A model generated the notes under the pieces. That model had not been told where the DNA came from. It saw nothing but the letters and a program-made list of their open reading frames with translations, and ran no database searches. Source: Epiperipatus broadwayi (taxonomy: Eukaryota; Onychophora; Udeonychophora; Euonychophora; Peripatidae). Taken from it: a stretch of 64,000 nt of DNA. Positions 41,641-54,600 of the stretch are shown here, piece by piece (position 1 is the first letter of the stretch; each line of letters starts with the position of its first letter). The position numbers were made by a program, and so were the translations under genes. The DNA lies in assembly GCA_028023455.1 (NCBI GenBank), contig JAQFVV010000018.1:10436771-10500770 (forward strand), read 5' to 3'.

Positions 41641-42070
41641 TGAAAATAAAATGATCTGTCAAATGTGTTGCAATAAAGGTTGATTTCAAAACTCCTTTTG
41701 GCAATATTGAACTTCATTTTTTAACCTAGAAAATCCAGACCTTATATGTGAACTAATAAATTATATAAAAAATAGATTTGTATCAATAAAATTTTTTGAC
41801 AATCTCCCTAATGTTTTGTCAAAAGATATCCAAAGTTCTCTGCTTTCCCCTGCTTTATTCAATAACAACATTTGTTTATTGCAGATATTTGTTCACTATG
41901 ATCAGAGATTAGTGGTCTTATCCTGGATCACTTGCTTCAAACCTAGAAAAGAGATTAATATAGTTATTTATATTTATGACTTTGTGATAATTACAAGAGC
42001 AGTCTTTATCATTGAGAAATTCTTAAAGAAAAGTTTGCCAGAATAACTGGATTATTAATATGAGGTAACA
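41641..42070 (+). pseudogene. Decayed non-LTR RT fragment
   Basis: KVDFKTPFGNIELHFLT (like DFkkAFDnVnh), then a frame change to IQSSLLSPALFN (QGSvLSPaLFN) and YDFVIITRA (YaDDxxI with DD altered). The order and spacing fit RT blocks A, B and C. Clade not assignable. Confidence 0.5.
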
Positions 42071-44175
42071 AATCTTCAGCATAGCAAATATCAGCAGAAA
42101 AATATTCCATCAATGTTGAGGGCAATTCCAATTAAATTCTTTGGCATATCAATCTATGCATCGATGACCAAAAGCAGTTCAATAAATTATCAAATTTTCA
42201 TCTGAAATAATAACATTTAATTAAATGACATTTGAAAACAAAAATTAAAATAATACCATTCTAAAAATTGTTTTGGTCTGCTATGCACTTTGGAGCTATA
42301 TAAACAATATAGCATAATGGATTTTAACAAATATATAAGATTTTGATTTTTATCATACAAGATTCCAAAGAACTCCAATATAAAAGAATGGTCTTGGATT
42401 AGTTATTTTTGAAAATTTCTTTTGTTTGTCAGTTTATGAATGCTAAATCACTTGACAGAATATGTGATGATTCTCTATCTTACATCAGTCTCTAAATAAC
42501 AGTCAACTGATTTGGTAAAATTGGCTACATTGTCATAGTTGATGAGAAGCTATCTAGATACAAAAGATCAAATTGGCAGTTGTAATATAGCTTATAATGA
42601 TCTATAAGTGATGTTTTACTCCAAAATTCAGTCATGTTACCTATTGAAGCCTATTCATCTATAAGTGTTAGAAAATATGTTATTAGATGAATCATTTATT
42701 CATATTGGCACCAAATTTTATATTTTTCCGATTACATCATTTCTTAACAAGATTCATAAATAATTCTTTGATACTATTCGTAAATTATGTGGATTAAATG
42801 AAGAAACTTCTTTTATATATTTGATAATCGTCCATTTATTCAAAACTGTGAGTTCAAATTTAATTCTCTTGAATATACTATTAAGAAAGATTTTGACATC
42901 AAACCTTTTTGATTTATTACATAAAGACAATAAGAATGGCTTTATCACTGTTAAGATTTATATGGCTATCAAGATATACCACAGTTTTTCAAAGCTAATC
43001 TTGTCATACAGTTTGACAGTTCAATGAATACTGGTGGACCAGTAATGTGGAGACTTAAGATATTTACCAAAATAAATTTAAGATTTGTAATGTGACCTCA
43101 GGAATTGTTTAATTCATGGGTTCCACTATAACCTAAGTGAAATAAAGATTCACTATTGACAATTATCAACTAATTTCCTATGCAGTTATATAATGTATTA
43201 ATAAACATCCATGAAAAATATTAATTAACCAATAAAATACATCCTTAATTTAAATATAATGCTAAATTTTGCAGCATATTGCTTTCAACTATTGTACATA
43301 AATTTATTGTATAAAATAAATTAATTAATTTTAAGATAATTGTACATATATGCTATATTTATAATTCCTTTTCATCCACATATAATTTAATCATATGAAT
43401 AAAGATATCTGAAAAACATAATTGCTTCCCAAATTGCATTTGGCTGAGCCAGCAATTTGCAGTTTATACAAGTCACAATTTGTTATATATGTTTTTATTA
43501 TTCTTGCTTAGTATTCATGAATATCAAATTATAATTCATTTTACAAAAGTTAAATTTTCTGCTTTTTGCCTATGACAACATCTTTAGGTAAATACTTATA
43601 ATAGTTGCTATTAATCATTTTTAGGCTAAAGATTATAATATCATTTTACACTAGAAATGTACTTTAAATTTTAATTAAAGATCAATCTTTCAATTATCGT
43701 TTGACACACCTGCATGGTATTTTTAATCTCTTTCTATAAAAATAGTTTCAATATAACTATTAGTGAGCGATAGTTTTTTAAAATCATTAGAAATTCGTAG
43801 TAAATATTTGCAGTACAATCTATTACAACCAGAATCATTATTTATTCTCCAATTTATAACACAAATACTTATAATAGTACAGCATTATTACAAATAGATT
43901 TGACTGCTTCTCACAAGTATTTTAATTTTTTTTTTTTTTTTGTATTTGCAGTACAATTATGGAAGATATATGGAAGTGAGACAAAATTATGAATTTTTAA
44001 CAATTTCACTAGAGAACTGTAATACATATTCAGCCTAGCAATTTTTCGTAATATCTTTCTCAGTATGACTGGATTATTAAAGGCATTGATCTACATTCTC
44101 AGAACACAAGACAAAGAAGAAAATATCAGCTTTTGTAAATTGTAGAGGTTATAAAAAATGCTGATTCATCTTTCT
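42071..44175. other. AT-rich, possibly decayed LINE continuation; no gene called
   Basis: 42430-43090 has slightly higher complexity and may be the tail of the preceding LINE, but I recognise no motif. 43100-44175 is AT-rich with a poly-T tract near 43930. Confidence 0.4.
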
Positions 44176-44179
44176 ATAT

Positions 44180-44640
44180 GCTCTATTCAATAAGAAACCA
44201 GTCATTTGTGAAATTGTCTAAATCTTATATCATTGATTTAACCATTAGTAATCTATTGCAAGATGAAGGTTTCTTTAAGTTTAATTCAGTTTCTCTAATC
44301 TCTTGTCCATATCATACTAATAAACTTCCTTATTTTATCCTTCTAACTTACATATGGTCTCATTCTAGGTCTTTTGCAATCTCTTGGAATGCAGTTTAAA
44401 AGTTCAATTATCCATCTCTTCTAGTAATAAGTCCAGTCTAGTTCCATTATAGTCTCTTAATTTTTTTCAATAATTACAGTATTACCTGTTTGCTTTCTGG
44501 GTTTCATTTTCCATCTCTTGTTATTTCTAACAAATGGCTCCATACTTCATTGAATTATCTTACAGCTCTATTGTAATAGTCAAAAATGCACAGCTAACAT
44601 GAAAATTGACCAAGAGTAATCTACACATGTCAACATTACA
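44180..44640 (-). pseudogene. RTE-like LINE 3' fragment
   Basis: - strand: RWIIELLNCIPRD, KRPRMRPYV, SWKDKIRKFI-like and MIWTRD, the WaxH..RxDdRW...GRPpxRWxDdI...W end of RTE-type ORFs. Related to the copy at 56430-57520. Truncated on the 5' side. Confidence 0.6.
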
Positions 44641-44899
44641 TGATCATAAACTTTTCATATCCCACTAAATTCAGTTAGATACAAGAAACTCTTTTCATGT
44701 TTTAATTACCATTATCAATTGCAATAAAAGATGTTAGAATAATGAGAAATTACAATTTCTTTACGTATATACATAATCACCAAACAAATATTATAATTGA
44801 CAGATCCTTGGGATATATCAAACTATTGATATTTATCCCAAGGTTTGATGCTGTGAATAGCAGGACATATCTACTGACCATTTGACTTACCCTACAAAA

Positions 44900-46802
44900 A
44901 TATTTTTTAATATGGATATGCTGGGAATTTTCTTCCAGTGAACTAATTTGCAACATATGCTGGGAATTGTTCTTCCGGCATGCTAATTTACATAATTGGC
45001 TAGGGTTTCCTCTACCAGTGCTTTGGATGGGCCCAGGACTTTTTCTACTGGGTCCTCATGGCTTACATCATTTATTTAGTCCAATAATCTTTCATCATCC
45101 TTTCACACACACCTCCAATAACTCCTCTACTTCAACACTCACATATGACTACTGTTTATTTTTAGGGTTAGTCTATGCTGCCTTATTGCCAAGTATAAGC
45201 TGAGTTATTTTATTATCTCTTTATCATTTAACTTTTATTTCTGTTACAGTTTACTTGTTCTCTGATCTCATAGTCTGGGTACAATATTTTTTTTCATCAC
45301 CTGAGGGTTCATTCAATTATTTTGACCCACTTAGATTTTGTCACAGTTCTTTTTCATTTTTTATATATCTGCTTGGGCTAGGGAATTGTGACCTACCTCT
45401 AGGCCTAGTCTGATGTTCTAGGTAGTTGATCTCCAAATCACTGCTGGTGTATTCATCACACCCTTCCCTTTTGCTAGGACTACACGATAATCTACAACTT
45501 GTATTTTTCTCCCAACCATTTTTATAGGGCCAAAATTTATTGCATTCATATTGGCTTCTCTTTGTAAAGGTTTGAATGCCCTTTCCCATGGCTCATAGTT
45601 TGGGCTGGCACTTTTGAACACCATTAATATGTCAGCCATTTCCTTGGCCATCTTCCATTCTGTGCCTAATAGTATTTTCTCAACATTCAGCAGAAAGTTA
45701 TGACATACAGTAACTTATGATCTGAAGCTTGAATAGAGGACTTGCCATTACTGCTCTCAACTTAGCCACTCAGCACCAAAAGAATGAGGTAAACAGTTAA
45801 TCAGGTTGCCATCTGTCCTGCACTATCTGGTGCTTTAAATTTTCCTGATGTTCCTCATTCCAATAACTTTTGCAGTGCATCTTTATATTTAGATGTAGTT
45901 GGGCTTATGAATAATGACTCCCACCAAATTTGGGCCTCACTTTGTAAATGGATGCAGGTGATGGTTAATTTAGCTTCTTCACTTATCATGTTCATTGCAA
46001 AGTACCACTCTAAATTTCCCAAGTGTGCCATAGGGGACTTTCCACTTGGCCATTAAACATGAATTTTTTAAAATTGGATTTACCATTACCAAGTTGTTTT
46101 GACTCAACATGCTTACCTTCATGCCATCATACTGTCAGGCGAATCAATTCCACCATCTTTTTTCATATTTGACTTATATTTGTTCCAATCTCTCACCTTT
46201 GTTCTTTAGTGCTAGTTTCAGCATTTTTTTTTTCTATTCTATCATTTCTTTTTGGAATAATTCTATGCTCTTTTCCTGTCTTATTCTTACCCCTTTCTTT
46301 ATCTATTCTGTCATTTCTCTTATTCTGCTCTATTTATTTCATTTTACTTAATATATTAATTATTGCATTCTTTTCTAACTGGTTCTGCTCTATTCTACTT
46401 TCCTTTTCTTCAGTTTTTGCTTTCTCTAACTATTTTTGCTCTATATTAGTTTTCTTTATTTATCTATTTGAAATGAAGTGTATGCCTAATCTAAACCCCA
46501 TGGTTCTCTCTACTTCTCTACCTGACTTTATCAATAACCCCTATCATACAACAAATCACAATTTATTTTTCTACTCTCCTTTTTATTTATATTTTGTTAT
46601 ACATATATATTCAATTACATCTTTTTTTCCATTTTATATTTTTAATATATTTACTTTTGTCAGTTCTCCTTTTACACTGCTCACCAACTTCAACTTTTTA
46701 TCATTACATATCTTAGGTGTTTATTTGAAATTTAGTTTTAAACAATAACATTTAATTATGCTGGGTCAATTCATGGCACATGGCTCCATATTGGGTGCCA
46801 TT
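44900..46802 (-). pseudogene. Ty3/gypsy-like gag region of element E4
   Basis: - strand, next to the LTR at 46803: a primer-binding-like TGGCACCCAATATGG follows the LTR end by 2 nt. Then come Glu/Lys/Asn-rich coiled-coil remnants, then KSNFKKFMFNGQVE and, in another frame, LEWYFAMNMISEEAKLT and LQSEAQIWWESLF (the fxG...we..f...i.eeeK...aL.G.A..WW capsid blocks). Frame 45418-45651 follows. Near 44960-45010, CKLACRKNNSQH may be a zinc-knuckle remnant. The long + frames at 46109-46748 are antisense. No pol is seen. Confidence 0.65.
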
Positions 46803-47350
46803 TGTAACAATCACTGGGGATTGTACAAAAAAGATTGATTATAAATTATGCTTATTATTAATTATTTAATTAAGATTACTGTTAAATGTCTACCTTTGTT
46901 AACTGACTACATATCTTTATCAACACATTGTACTATTAATGTTTCGACACTATATATTATGTATGGTTTAACACAAAATATTTCCATTCATATCTATTTA
47001 TCATCTTTTCCCCAGTGATCACATTCAAGCAGAGGGGTAGAATATCATTTATGGATTAACTCAATGACACCTATGACATAAATTGGGGTTACATGAATGC
47101 ATAGCTTCAACAATTTTTCCTGATCATAGCATCCCTCCATACTATTGGGACAACACCAATCATCCAAGGCAATTTATTTGTTTTGAGATGAATCTTTGGC
47201 ACCATCTAGCCATATAAACTTTATATGCCCAGATGAAAAGCAAATGAATCCAGTGCTTAAAACTTATCTAGACTAGCTCCAACATCTCAAACAGGGGACC
47301 CAGTGTTTTAATGGCAAGTACATAATAATCATAATGATACAGCTAAAAGA
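46803..47350 (-). repeat. E4 LTR, recognisable part
   Basis: Begins TGTAACAATCACTGG on the + strand (TGTTACA end in element orientation). Blocks at about 47155-47285 (catccaaggcaatttatttg, ggcaccatctag, aatccagtgcttaaaa, agactagctcc) align in order with blocks of the E3 LTRs (15809 copy: tatccaaacactttatttg, gggtgccagc, aatccagcgctcgaaa, taactagttca). The far end is not identified; it could reach 48 kb. Confidence 0.6.
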
Positions 47351-48609
47351 AAGAAAATAGATCAATATTTAAATCCTTTTTATTATGCACACACCAATCA
47401 ATTAAAAATTTCAATAACATATACAATAATTATTTAACCATTATCACTTACAATATTGATTGTCTTTCTTTTTAATAGTCCATTTTTTCTTAATAATGTC
47501 TAGACTTAATTTATAAGTTTAGAATGTATATTTACCTAGGTTTTCTTAACAGGGAAATAATATCCTTTTGGGGGTTAGCATATTTCCTTTCCATGGTTCA
47601 TGGTCCTGTCGATAGCTGGCCATTTGGTCTTCAGTGATGATTTTCTTTGTTTCCTTCCATGCTTCTAAATGACAATAGGTGAGAGTATGAACCAGAGTCT
47701 TATACTTTCATCATGAGAAACTGATGGTGCCAGGGGCTCAGGACATGAAGCCCAGATGAACACTCCTGACATCTTTTAGCAACACATTGCTTTTACAGCT
47801 TTTATATTTTATGCAGTTAGAAATAACTGATTCTCTGATCTTGTTGAGTACACCACACAAAATTTTGAGTGCTAATAATATAACAATAGACAAAACATCT
47901 TTTATACCTATCTCTTCTATTGTCCATCTTTATCAAAATATTAGTTTTTAATTAAAATTGATTTATTTAATCTTTGAAATAGATTAATCTACTATCTTAT
48001 CAGCCAGGAATATTTCCAAATTTTAAGTGCATTCCTGATGATGACAGTTTACAATTACCTTAACTAATTTATTGTTTATTGAAAATTTTAGATTTGTTTC
48101 CCTTCATTTACATTTTAACATTTATTTTTCCTTTTTATATACAGGATTCTCTTACTCTTCACCTACTAAAGACAAAAAAACAAACAAATCTACTTAAATG
48201 ATCAGAAGCAATACTTTAACTAATTCTTGAAATATATTTCTTCAGATATTTTCCTTTTTTAAAAAAATAAATTATTAAAGCATATATAACACATATATGA
48301 GTGTTTTACAGCTTATATTTGAGCATTACATCATATATAATGAATAATGTATTGATGTCGTAATTGTCCATTATTCTGATATGGAATTATATTCTCATTT
48401 CAATTGAATTAGCTAACTGAATTTCCAGTCTTTTTAATTGGAATTGCTTAATAATAATAATAACTTATTTATAGTAATTTTTGAAAATTGAAGTAAATTT
48501 TATATGTGCCATTGTTGCAAGCTGTAAAAAAATAATGTGGTTTGTCCATGACTCCAGTCTTTGATTGAAAGATTTCAGTGAACAATGTAAGAAAAGTTGT
48601 CACAGGAAT
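47351..48609. other. Possible rest of E4 LTR and AT-rich spacer
   Basis: If the E4 LTR is as long as the E3 LTR (1.8 kb) it covers most of this interval. No paired LTR was found to the left of the gag region, so this cannot be checked inside the window. No gene seen. Confidence 0.35.
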
Positions 48610-48889
48610 AACTAGTTCAATGGTGCGGAATCTTTTTATACTTATGACCCCCTTCCATGGATGCAACTTTGATACAACCCATTTTTTGTTTTTATCATGC
48701 CTAAATTACTTTTAAAAGAATTTTATTGGCATAAAATGAGATAAATATTTTTGTTTATAGATAATTCATCAATAAACATTTAAAATTTATTCAAATATCA
48801 TTACAACATTGGCACATAAATACATAACTTGTAAAATGAATATATTGGTTATATAGTACCTACAGTGATGCAGACAATGTTATCAAGCT

Positions 48890-50560
48890 CCAGGTTGTTG
48901 CAAATATGTGCAGGTGCTAAAGTCTGGTCTCCTCATAAAAGAAAGAAAAGTTACTAAATGTAGGATTAAAGCAAAAGTGACGCCTCAGAAACGATAGAGT
49001 GAAAAGTATAAAAGTGAATATGATATTAGTGAAACTGCCTTTGTTCATTCTATTGATGAGGGGTGGAAATGAAGGATAGTGATTGCCTGTAATTGTGCTA
49101 ATGAGTGTGCAATGTCTATAGGGCACTGTCGTAGTATAGAATGTGCTGACTAGTTTCTTCTTCCTTTGGAATAACTGACAATAGGCATCTCTGTTAACAT
49201 AGGTGAATCTTTTGGCTAAAAAGCTATTTTGGGCAATACATTTAGGTTTATTTTAATCATGAAGTCCAGATATTTAGGTTCAAGATACCAATATTTAAAT
49301 TTTTGAATAATATATTTGTGAAATTTAGCAAGGGTTTTATACTAGTATCCCGATTTTAATTTAGTCAATTTTATGCATGCCAATAGTGAATTTTTTCCTA
49401 AAAAGATTGTATGATTTATAGAGGTGAGAGGGATGATTGATTTGAGTAAGTTGTGTAGAAATTTACTCTTTGGTAGTGGTAGAGTGTCAGTCAGATTAAC
49501 AGGTATGAAATTTTAAGTATAGGGAAAAAGTCGAGGATCCTTATGATTTTATTTATTGCCCTTTGTAGATGGAAAACAGGAATACAATGTAAGGATAGCC
49601 CTTGATCTTTGAAGATTTTTGCATGGATCTTATACTAATAGCAAACAGTCCTCTTATCCCAGATAAGTTTAGTGCATGGGGAATTTATTTTCTTAATATA
49701 TACTTTAGTGAATTTAATAATAGGGGAGTAGAAGGTAGTTTTGGGGAAGATGAGCATTTTAATAAGTGAGATTTAGACATGGATTGATAAATCTGGGAGA
49801 GTAAATTAAAAGTGCTTTCTATGCAAGTTAAGAGCTTGTTCTGAATAAAGTTTATTATTTCATTGACCGAAGGATATGTTGGATAGCCAAGGAATTTATG
49901 ATGATGCTATGAAGGGGGTGCAGTGTTCTTCCCAGATAAAATGTGCCAGACTGATAATTACGACATATAGAAGCTTAAGGAGTAATTTTTAGTACATTGT
50001 TTGAATAGAAAAGTTAGTTTGTGGTATGTATTGTTTAGATGGAAGAATGATTACAAGATTATCCATGTAAGAGATATGTTTGATATATTGATTTGTGGAG
50101 TGTATGTATATACCAGGAAGATTGTTTTCAAATTGAATGAGAAAGTTAATATATGTAATAAAGAACAAACACTTAAAGAAGAGCCTTGAGATATTGAGTT
50201 ATAAGGAGTAAAACAAGGTGTTGTTTTACCATTTAGAATTGTGTAAATCTATTATAGAGGAGGTTTGCTAGAGTATATAGGATTGGTGTAGGAATCTTGT
50301 GTTGTTTGTGTAGTTGCTAAAGCTTATTTGTTGGAACTGAATCAAAAGCTGACTTGATGTCCAGATTTATTGCAACAGGCACAGCTCTTATAGCTTGCAT
50401 GACTTGATCAATCATTACCCTGAAGAACATCACTGCTGCAATAATGGAAGTTCCCCTTTTAGCAAATTAGTAAGCTAATATGATAGGGAACAAGATTGGT
50501 TGTATTTTGTCTTTAATTAGGCTTTCTATAACTTTAATCATTAATGCCTAAATTATAAGT
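48890..50560 (-). pseudogene. L1/Tx1-like LINE, copy 1 (reverse orientation)
   Basis: - strand, across frames: KVIESLIKDKIQP, FAKRGTSIIAAV, VAINLDIKSAFDSVPTNKL (block A), NSISQGSSLSV (block B), then KMLIFPKTTFYSPIIKF, YIKKINSPCTKLIWDKRT and LSLHCIPVFHLQ. Each block has a counterpart in the + strand LINE at 53088-55704, so both belong to one family. Many stops. Confidence 0.75.
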
Positions 50561-50817
50561 AAGAGTATGTAAAGATATACATAATAAAAAGGTAGTAGTT
50601 TTAATTAATATATAATATCTTAGTATTAAGCGCATATGATTTGAAATGGAAATTTTTGAAAAAAAAAATCATATATTTATTTTAAAAAAAGATAATCACA
50701 AAAGCAATTTTTAATCTGATTTTTATCTATTTAAAAATATTAAAATCTTTCAGAGAAAAAACAACTTATCATTATTCAAAACTTAAGGAGAGTTTCTTAA
50801 AATTTTTGTGATCCTCA

Positions 50818-50905
50818 ACAATTTTTAGCCAATCCTGTGAGAGGTCATGACCCACAGTTTGCAATTTTTAGCCAATCCCCTGAGAGGTCATGACCCACAG
50901 TTTGC
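50818..50905. repeat. 43-bp direct duplication in hAT-like terminus
   Basis: aatttttagccaatcc...ggtcatgacccacagtttgc occurs twice in a row with two differences. The second copy runs into the TIR gcgcacca. Confidence 0.85.
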
Positions 50906-50927
50906 GCACCACTTATTTATAGTTACA

Positions 50928-52573
50928 CAACTTAAAGATGTGAGTGGAAATACAGCGCCTAGTCAGTTATATATGGTTTTTATAGATATAGAAAAGGCAT
51001 ATGATAGAGTAAATAGATTATGAGTAAGTTTAGTAAATTTGGGAATGGATGGAGTTTTAGTGGATCTTATTAAGAGATTGTATGAACATAATTACTATAT
51101 GTATCAATTAGGGAATATAGAGTTAGTTAAAGTTAAAAATGAGATAGGACTAAGGCAAGGATGGATTATACCGCTTATTTTGTTTTTGTTGTATTTGAGA
51201 GCAATAGAAATTTGGACTAGGAAGAGGGGTAGAGATATTAATATGTGGCAAGGAAGTATATATATTATCAGTTCTTTTATTTGCAAATGATGTCTTGTGC
51301 ACAGAAAGTAGGGAAGATATGGAAGTTATGCTGAAGATATGTGCAAGGAGAGGTAAAGAGATGGAGATTAAATTTAGTGAAGAAAAATTAAAAGCAATGA
51401 CTAATACTGGGCAAAGAGAAGAGAAAGAATTTTTATTGGGGGATATAAAGTTAAATGTGGTGAGTATGTATAACTATTTGGGAATCTACTTAAGTAATCA
51501 GAGAAATTGCTTGAATGAATGAGAAAAAAAAAAGATAAATGAAGCAAAAAGAAAGGGATTGATAAAGAAATTTATTTTTATTCATATAATAAACATGATG
51601 CAGTAAAAATTGTATGGAAGGGAGTGTCAGTAGCAGGGTTAACTTATGATAATGATGCATTATGTGTTAGTAAAAGGATGTTATATTACTTAGAAAAAGA
51701 AAGATAGGAAGACATACATTAGATGTAGATGTGTGTATGGCAAAGGAGGAAATTCAAGGAGAAATGGAATGGTCAAGTTTTTATATGAGAGATGCAAAAA
51801 GAAAAATGAAAATGTTTGGTAGATTGCAATTTATGTATAATAAGAGAATATCTTAAATAGTATTTAATTGAGTTATGAGTAAAGGACAGGCAACAAGATG
51901 GATGAGAAAAGTAGTACAATATGAAGATTTGGATAAAGAATTTATGTCACTATACTTATACAAAAGGTGGGATGATTGTGATAGGACAATTGTTGATTAT
52001 TATACTGGCAATGAATGGGATTATAAAAAATATGGAGTTAGAGAGATGGAGTGTAAAAAGAATTTAAATATATATAGAAGTAAACAATATTGGGTGCAAG
52101 ATAATTTATGATAATAGCAAGGAAAGTAGTTTACTATTTAAAGCTCAATCAGGATCTTTAGTAACAAGCTGAATATACACATAAATGGGAAAACGAGGGT
52201 GATTTAATCTGCAAGTTGTGTAAAGAAGGCAAAGAAAATAGTAGGCATCTGTTAGTTGAATGTAAATGCCTGAAACAGGAAGGATACAAATAATGAAGTT
52301 GTGGAAGAATAAATATAAACAAAGTGATTATACAGAATGTGGTTTATTCGTTTTTATGACAGGTTTGGGAAAAGATAAGGGGGATTTAGATATAAAGCCC
52401 ATGGAGTTGACAAGATTATGTTGTAGAAATGTAATGGACCAGGATAGACAAGAATATGGGGAAAATGTAGAGTGGGGAAATGGAAAGCTAAGGTTGCCAA
52501 AAAATTTTCTTGGCACATAGTGGCTGAAAGATTCCTGACTCTGAAAAAGAAGCTACAGTGCATCGCATCACTT
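50928..52573 (+). mobile_element. Non-LTR retrotransposon N2 (same family as N1)
   Basis: Aligns with the 3' part of N1: LYMVFIDIEKAYDR (block A, intact AYDR), LVNLGMDGVLVDLIKRLYE, NEIGLRQG (block B), KFSEEKLKAM (block D), NYLGIYLSNQRN, the frame at 51875-52111 (RWMRKVVQ, NIYRSKQ), and a zinc-type C-terminus (CKLCKEG-like, LLVECKC-like). The YADD block is damaged (ICK then TGA). 5' truncated in the RT; ends ...gtgcatcgcatcactt like N1. Confidence 0.85.
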
Positions 52574-52581
52574 AACTAGTT

Positions 52582-53087
52582 CATGAAAGCCAAGTATTTA
52601 TAGTGGTCTCAATTTTTGCTAGTTAAATCTTACTAATTAAAGTTTTCCAAAATACGAAAGTTATTAATTAATCATTGTTTCACATTTGCTTATTGCTTAA
52701 GTTAATATTTTACATTTTATTAGTTTAGAAACATTTAAAATGATCTCAGTAGTTACCATCAATTATTTAATTCTTTGATTTTTTTAAAAATCATGCACAA
52801 GGCCTTTCTAGTCAATAAAAATAAATAAGACAAAATTAAAGTGATACATGTAAGTCATTTAAAATTATTATCAAGTAAAGTAATCCAAATGGTAAATATT
52901 AATAATATTCACACAAAAAATTGTTTTATAATTTTTACTTCTTTTGTGGATCTGTGAGAGGTTAAAAAATGGAAAAAAGAAATTGAATAATTCTTGACTT
53001 TGGTAAATAATAATGATAATTTTTTTTGAAAAAACATGATGATATCATAATATTAACTATTGTTTAAAGTTCAAACAAAAGTATTTA
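52582..53087. other. AT-rich spacer
   Basis: About 500 bp without coding or repeats. Its last 15 bp (53073-53087) are the left target duplication of the next LINE. Confidence 0.5.
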
Positions 53088-53185
53088 CAACCATTACCTT
53101 TCTATGATCATCATGCTATTAAGCTTGATCTGACATTAGACTTACCCCTCAACCCTATATACTCCTTAAATCTACAATAAGAATT

Positions 53186-54600
53186 TTGCTAAAATCTGCT
53201 ACACCAGAAGCAATCATCTCTGAAGCTTATATTTTTTTCAAGAAAATAGACATACTAGCTCTTCCACCATTTGAATCTTGGTTTGCATTTATAAATATTC
53301 TTAGTTCTTTGATTTCTCATTACACTAGAAAGAATAAAGAGTCGATTGGGTTACTCAAGAAAGCAGATAATTTAATTACAACATTGAAAAATATCCCCCC
53401 AACACCAGCATCTGTACAGGTTATTATTGACCTGAAGCAACAATATGTAGAGACACACCAAATCCTAATAGACTACCTGGCTACTAAAAAGGCTAGGTTT
53501 TTCCTCTCTAAACCTCATAACTTCTCAAGGGGATATATAAGGTGGGCTTTGGGTTTCCAAAGTAAGTCTAAAATTCTATCAGCAATCACAGTGAATAATA
53601 TAATCTTCTTGGGTAATGGCATGATTTTACAAATTTTAAATCATAAATGCAAGCTAGTAGATGTTTCACAGAATATGGTACTTGATACATCTATTTCATG
53701 GTATATGTAATGATATTAGAGCTAAACTATCATCCATGCCTGATAGAATTCACCCTGGTATCCATGGAATACCAAAATTCCTGTTCAAACATCTTGAAGC
53801 CTTCACAGTCCCAATAGTGAGTAGAAAGATTGATCTACTTGCCTCAGGTCCCCTTACAATTGATCAACTCTATCCCATTGCGATGATCCCATTTCTTAAG
53901 AGTGCTATTATCCCATCGCCTCTGGAGAACCTTAGACCTATCTCAATGACTCCGTTGATTATTAAATTGATTGAAGCAATCATCAAAGATAAAATTCAAA
54001 AATCTCATTCTGCCCTTTATCTCTAGTTTTCAATTTGCAAAGAAAGGTAATTCCACAGCTGAGGCTCTCTGCTTATTCATGTTAATTACAGATTATACAA
54101 GAAAAAATAAAAAAGTCAAAGCCAGTAGTTACATCTCCTAATTGGTCTGAACATTCCTACAGGTATAATTAATATCATTACTAACCTTCTATTCAACAGA
54201 CATATTGCCATTTCACTAAATGGTAAAATTTCAAACTCGTTCACACCTACCAAGTCAATTCCACAAGGCTCTCCTCTTAGTCCCCTGTTCTTCATTCTTT
54301 ATATAAATCCATTCCTTAAATCATTAGAAATTAATCTTCCTGGGTTGTACATTCCTGGTATCAATAAATCCATTCAGCACATATCCTACACGGATGATGT
54401 GGCAATGTTTTTACCATGTAGAAAGTTCATCCCGAAACTGATTCAAATTATGGACAATTTCACCAGAGTCAGGTCTTGCATTTAACCTTAGAAAATCTGC
54501 TATATGGAGGCTTTCATCTGGAAAATCAATTCCATCCCTTTTCACAGCGATGCCACAAAAATTGTTGGGCTTACCGATGAGTCTCTCATGCAGCAATGAG
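53186..54600 (+). pseudogene. L1/Tx1-like LINE reverse transcriptase
   Basis: Frame 53186-53710 is the region between endonuclease and RT (KKARFFLSKPHNFSRGYIRW). Frame 53661-54026 has PDRIHPGIHGIPKFLFK and LENLRPISMTPLIIKLIEAII (RT 0-2). Then, in shifted frames, FQFAKKGNSTAEAL, NGKISNSFTPTKSIPQGSPLSP (block B), ISYTDDVAMFLP (block C, YTDD keeps both Asp) and LAFNLRKSAIW (block D). At least four frame changes separate these. Confidence 0.82.

Larger units (their letters stand above)
48618..52573. mobile_element. hAT-like element interrupted by two LINEs
   Basis: Left end CAATGGTGCGGAAT; right end GTTTGCGCACCACTT near 50893-50907. Flanked by the same 8 bp, AACTAGTT, at 48610-48617 and 52574-52581. 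The right copy comes only after LINE N2, so N2 must have landed at the element's 3' edge. A Tx1-like LINE (48890-50560, -) lies within. No transposase is seen. The right TIR region has a 43-bp direct duplication (50818-50905). Confidence 0.62.

Noticed and set aside
42071-43100. Host gene fragments from frames at 42754-43027
   Set aside because: Short overlapping frames on both strands without motifs; more likely decayed LINE or chance.
46209-46748. 179-codon + strand membrane-like protein
   Set aside because: Antisense of the Glu/Lys/Asn-rich gag coiled-coil region; the opposite strand carries the recognisable capsid blocks further on.
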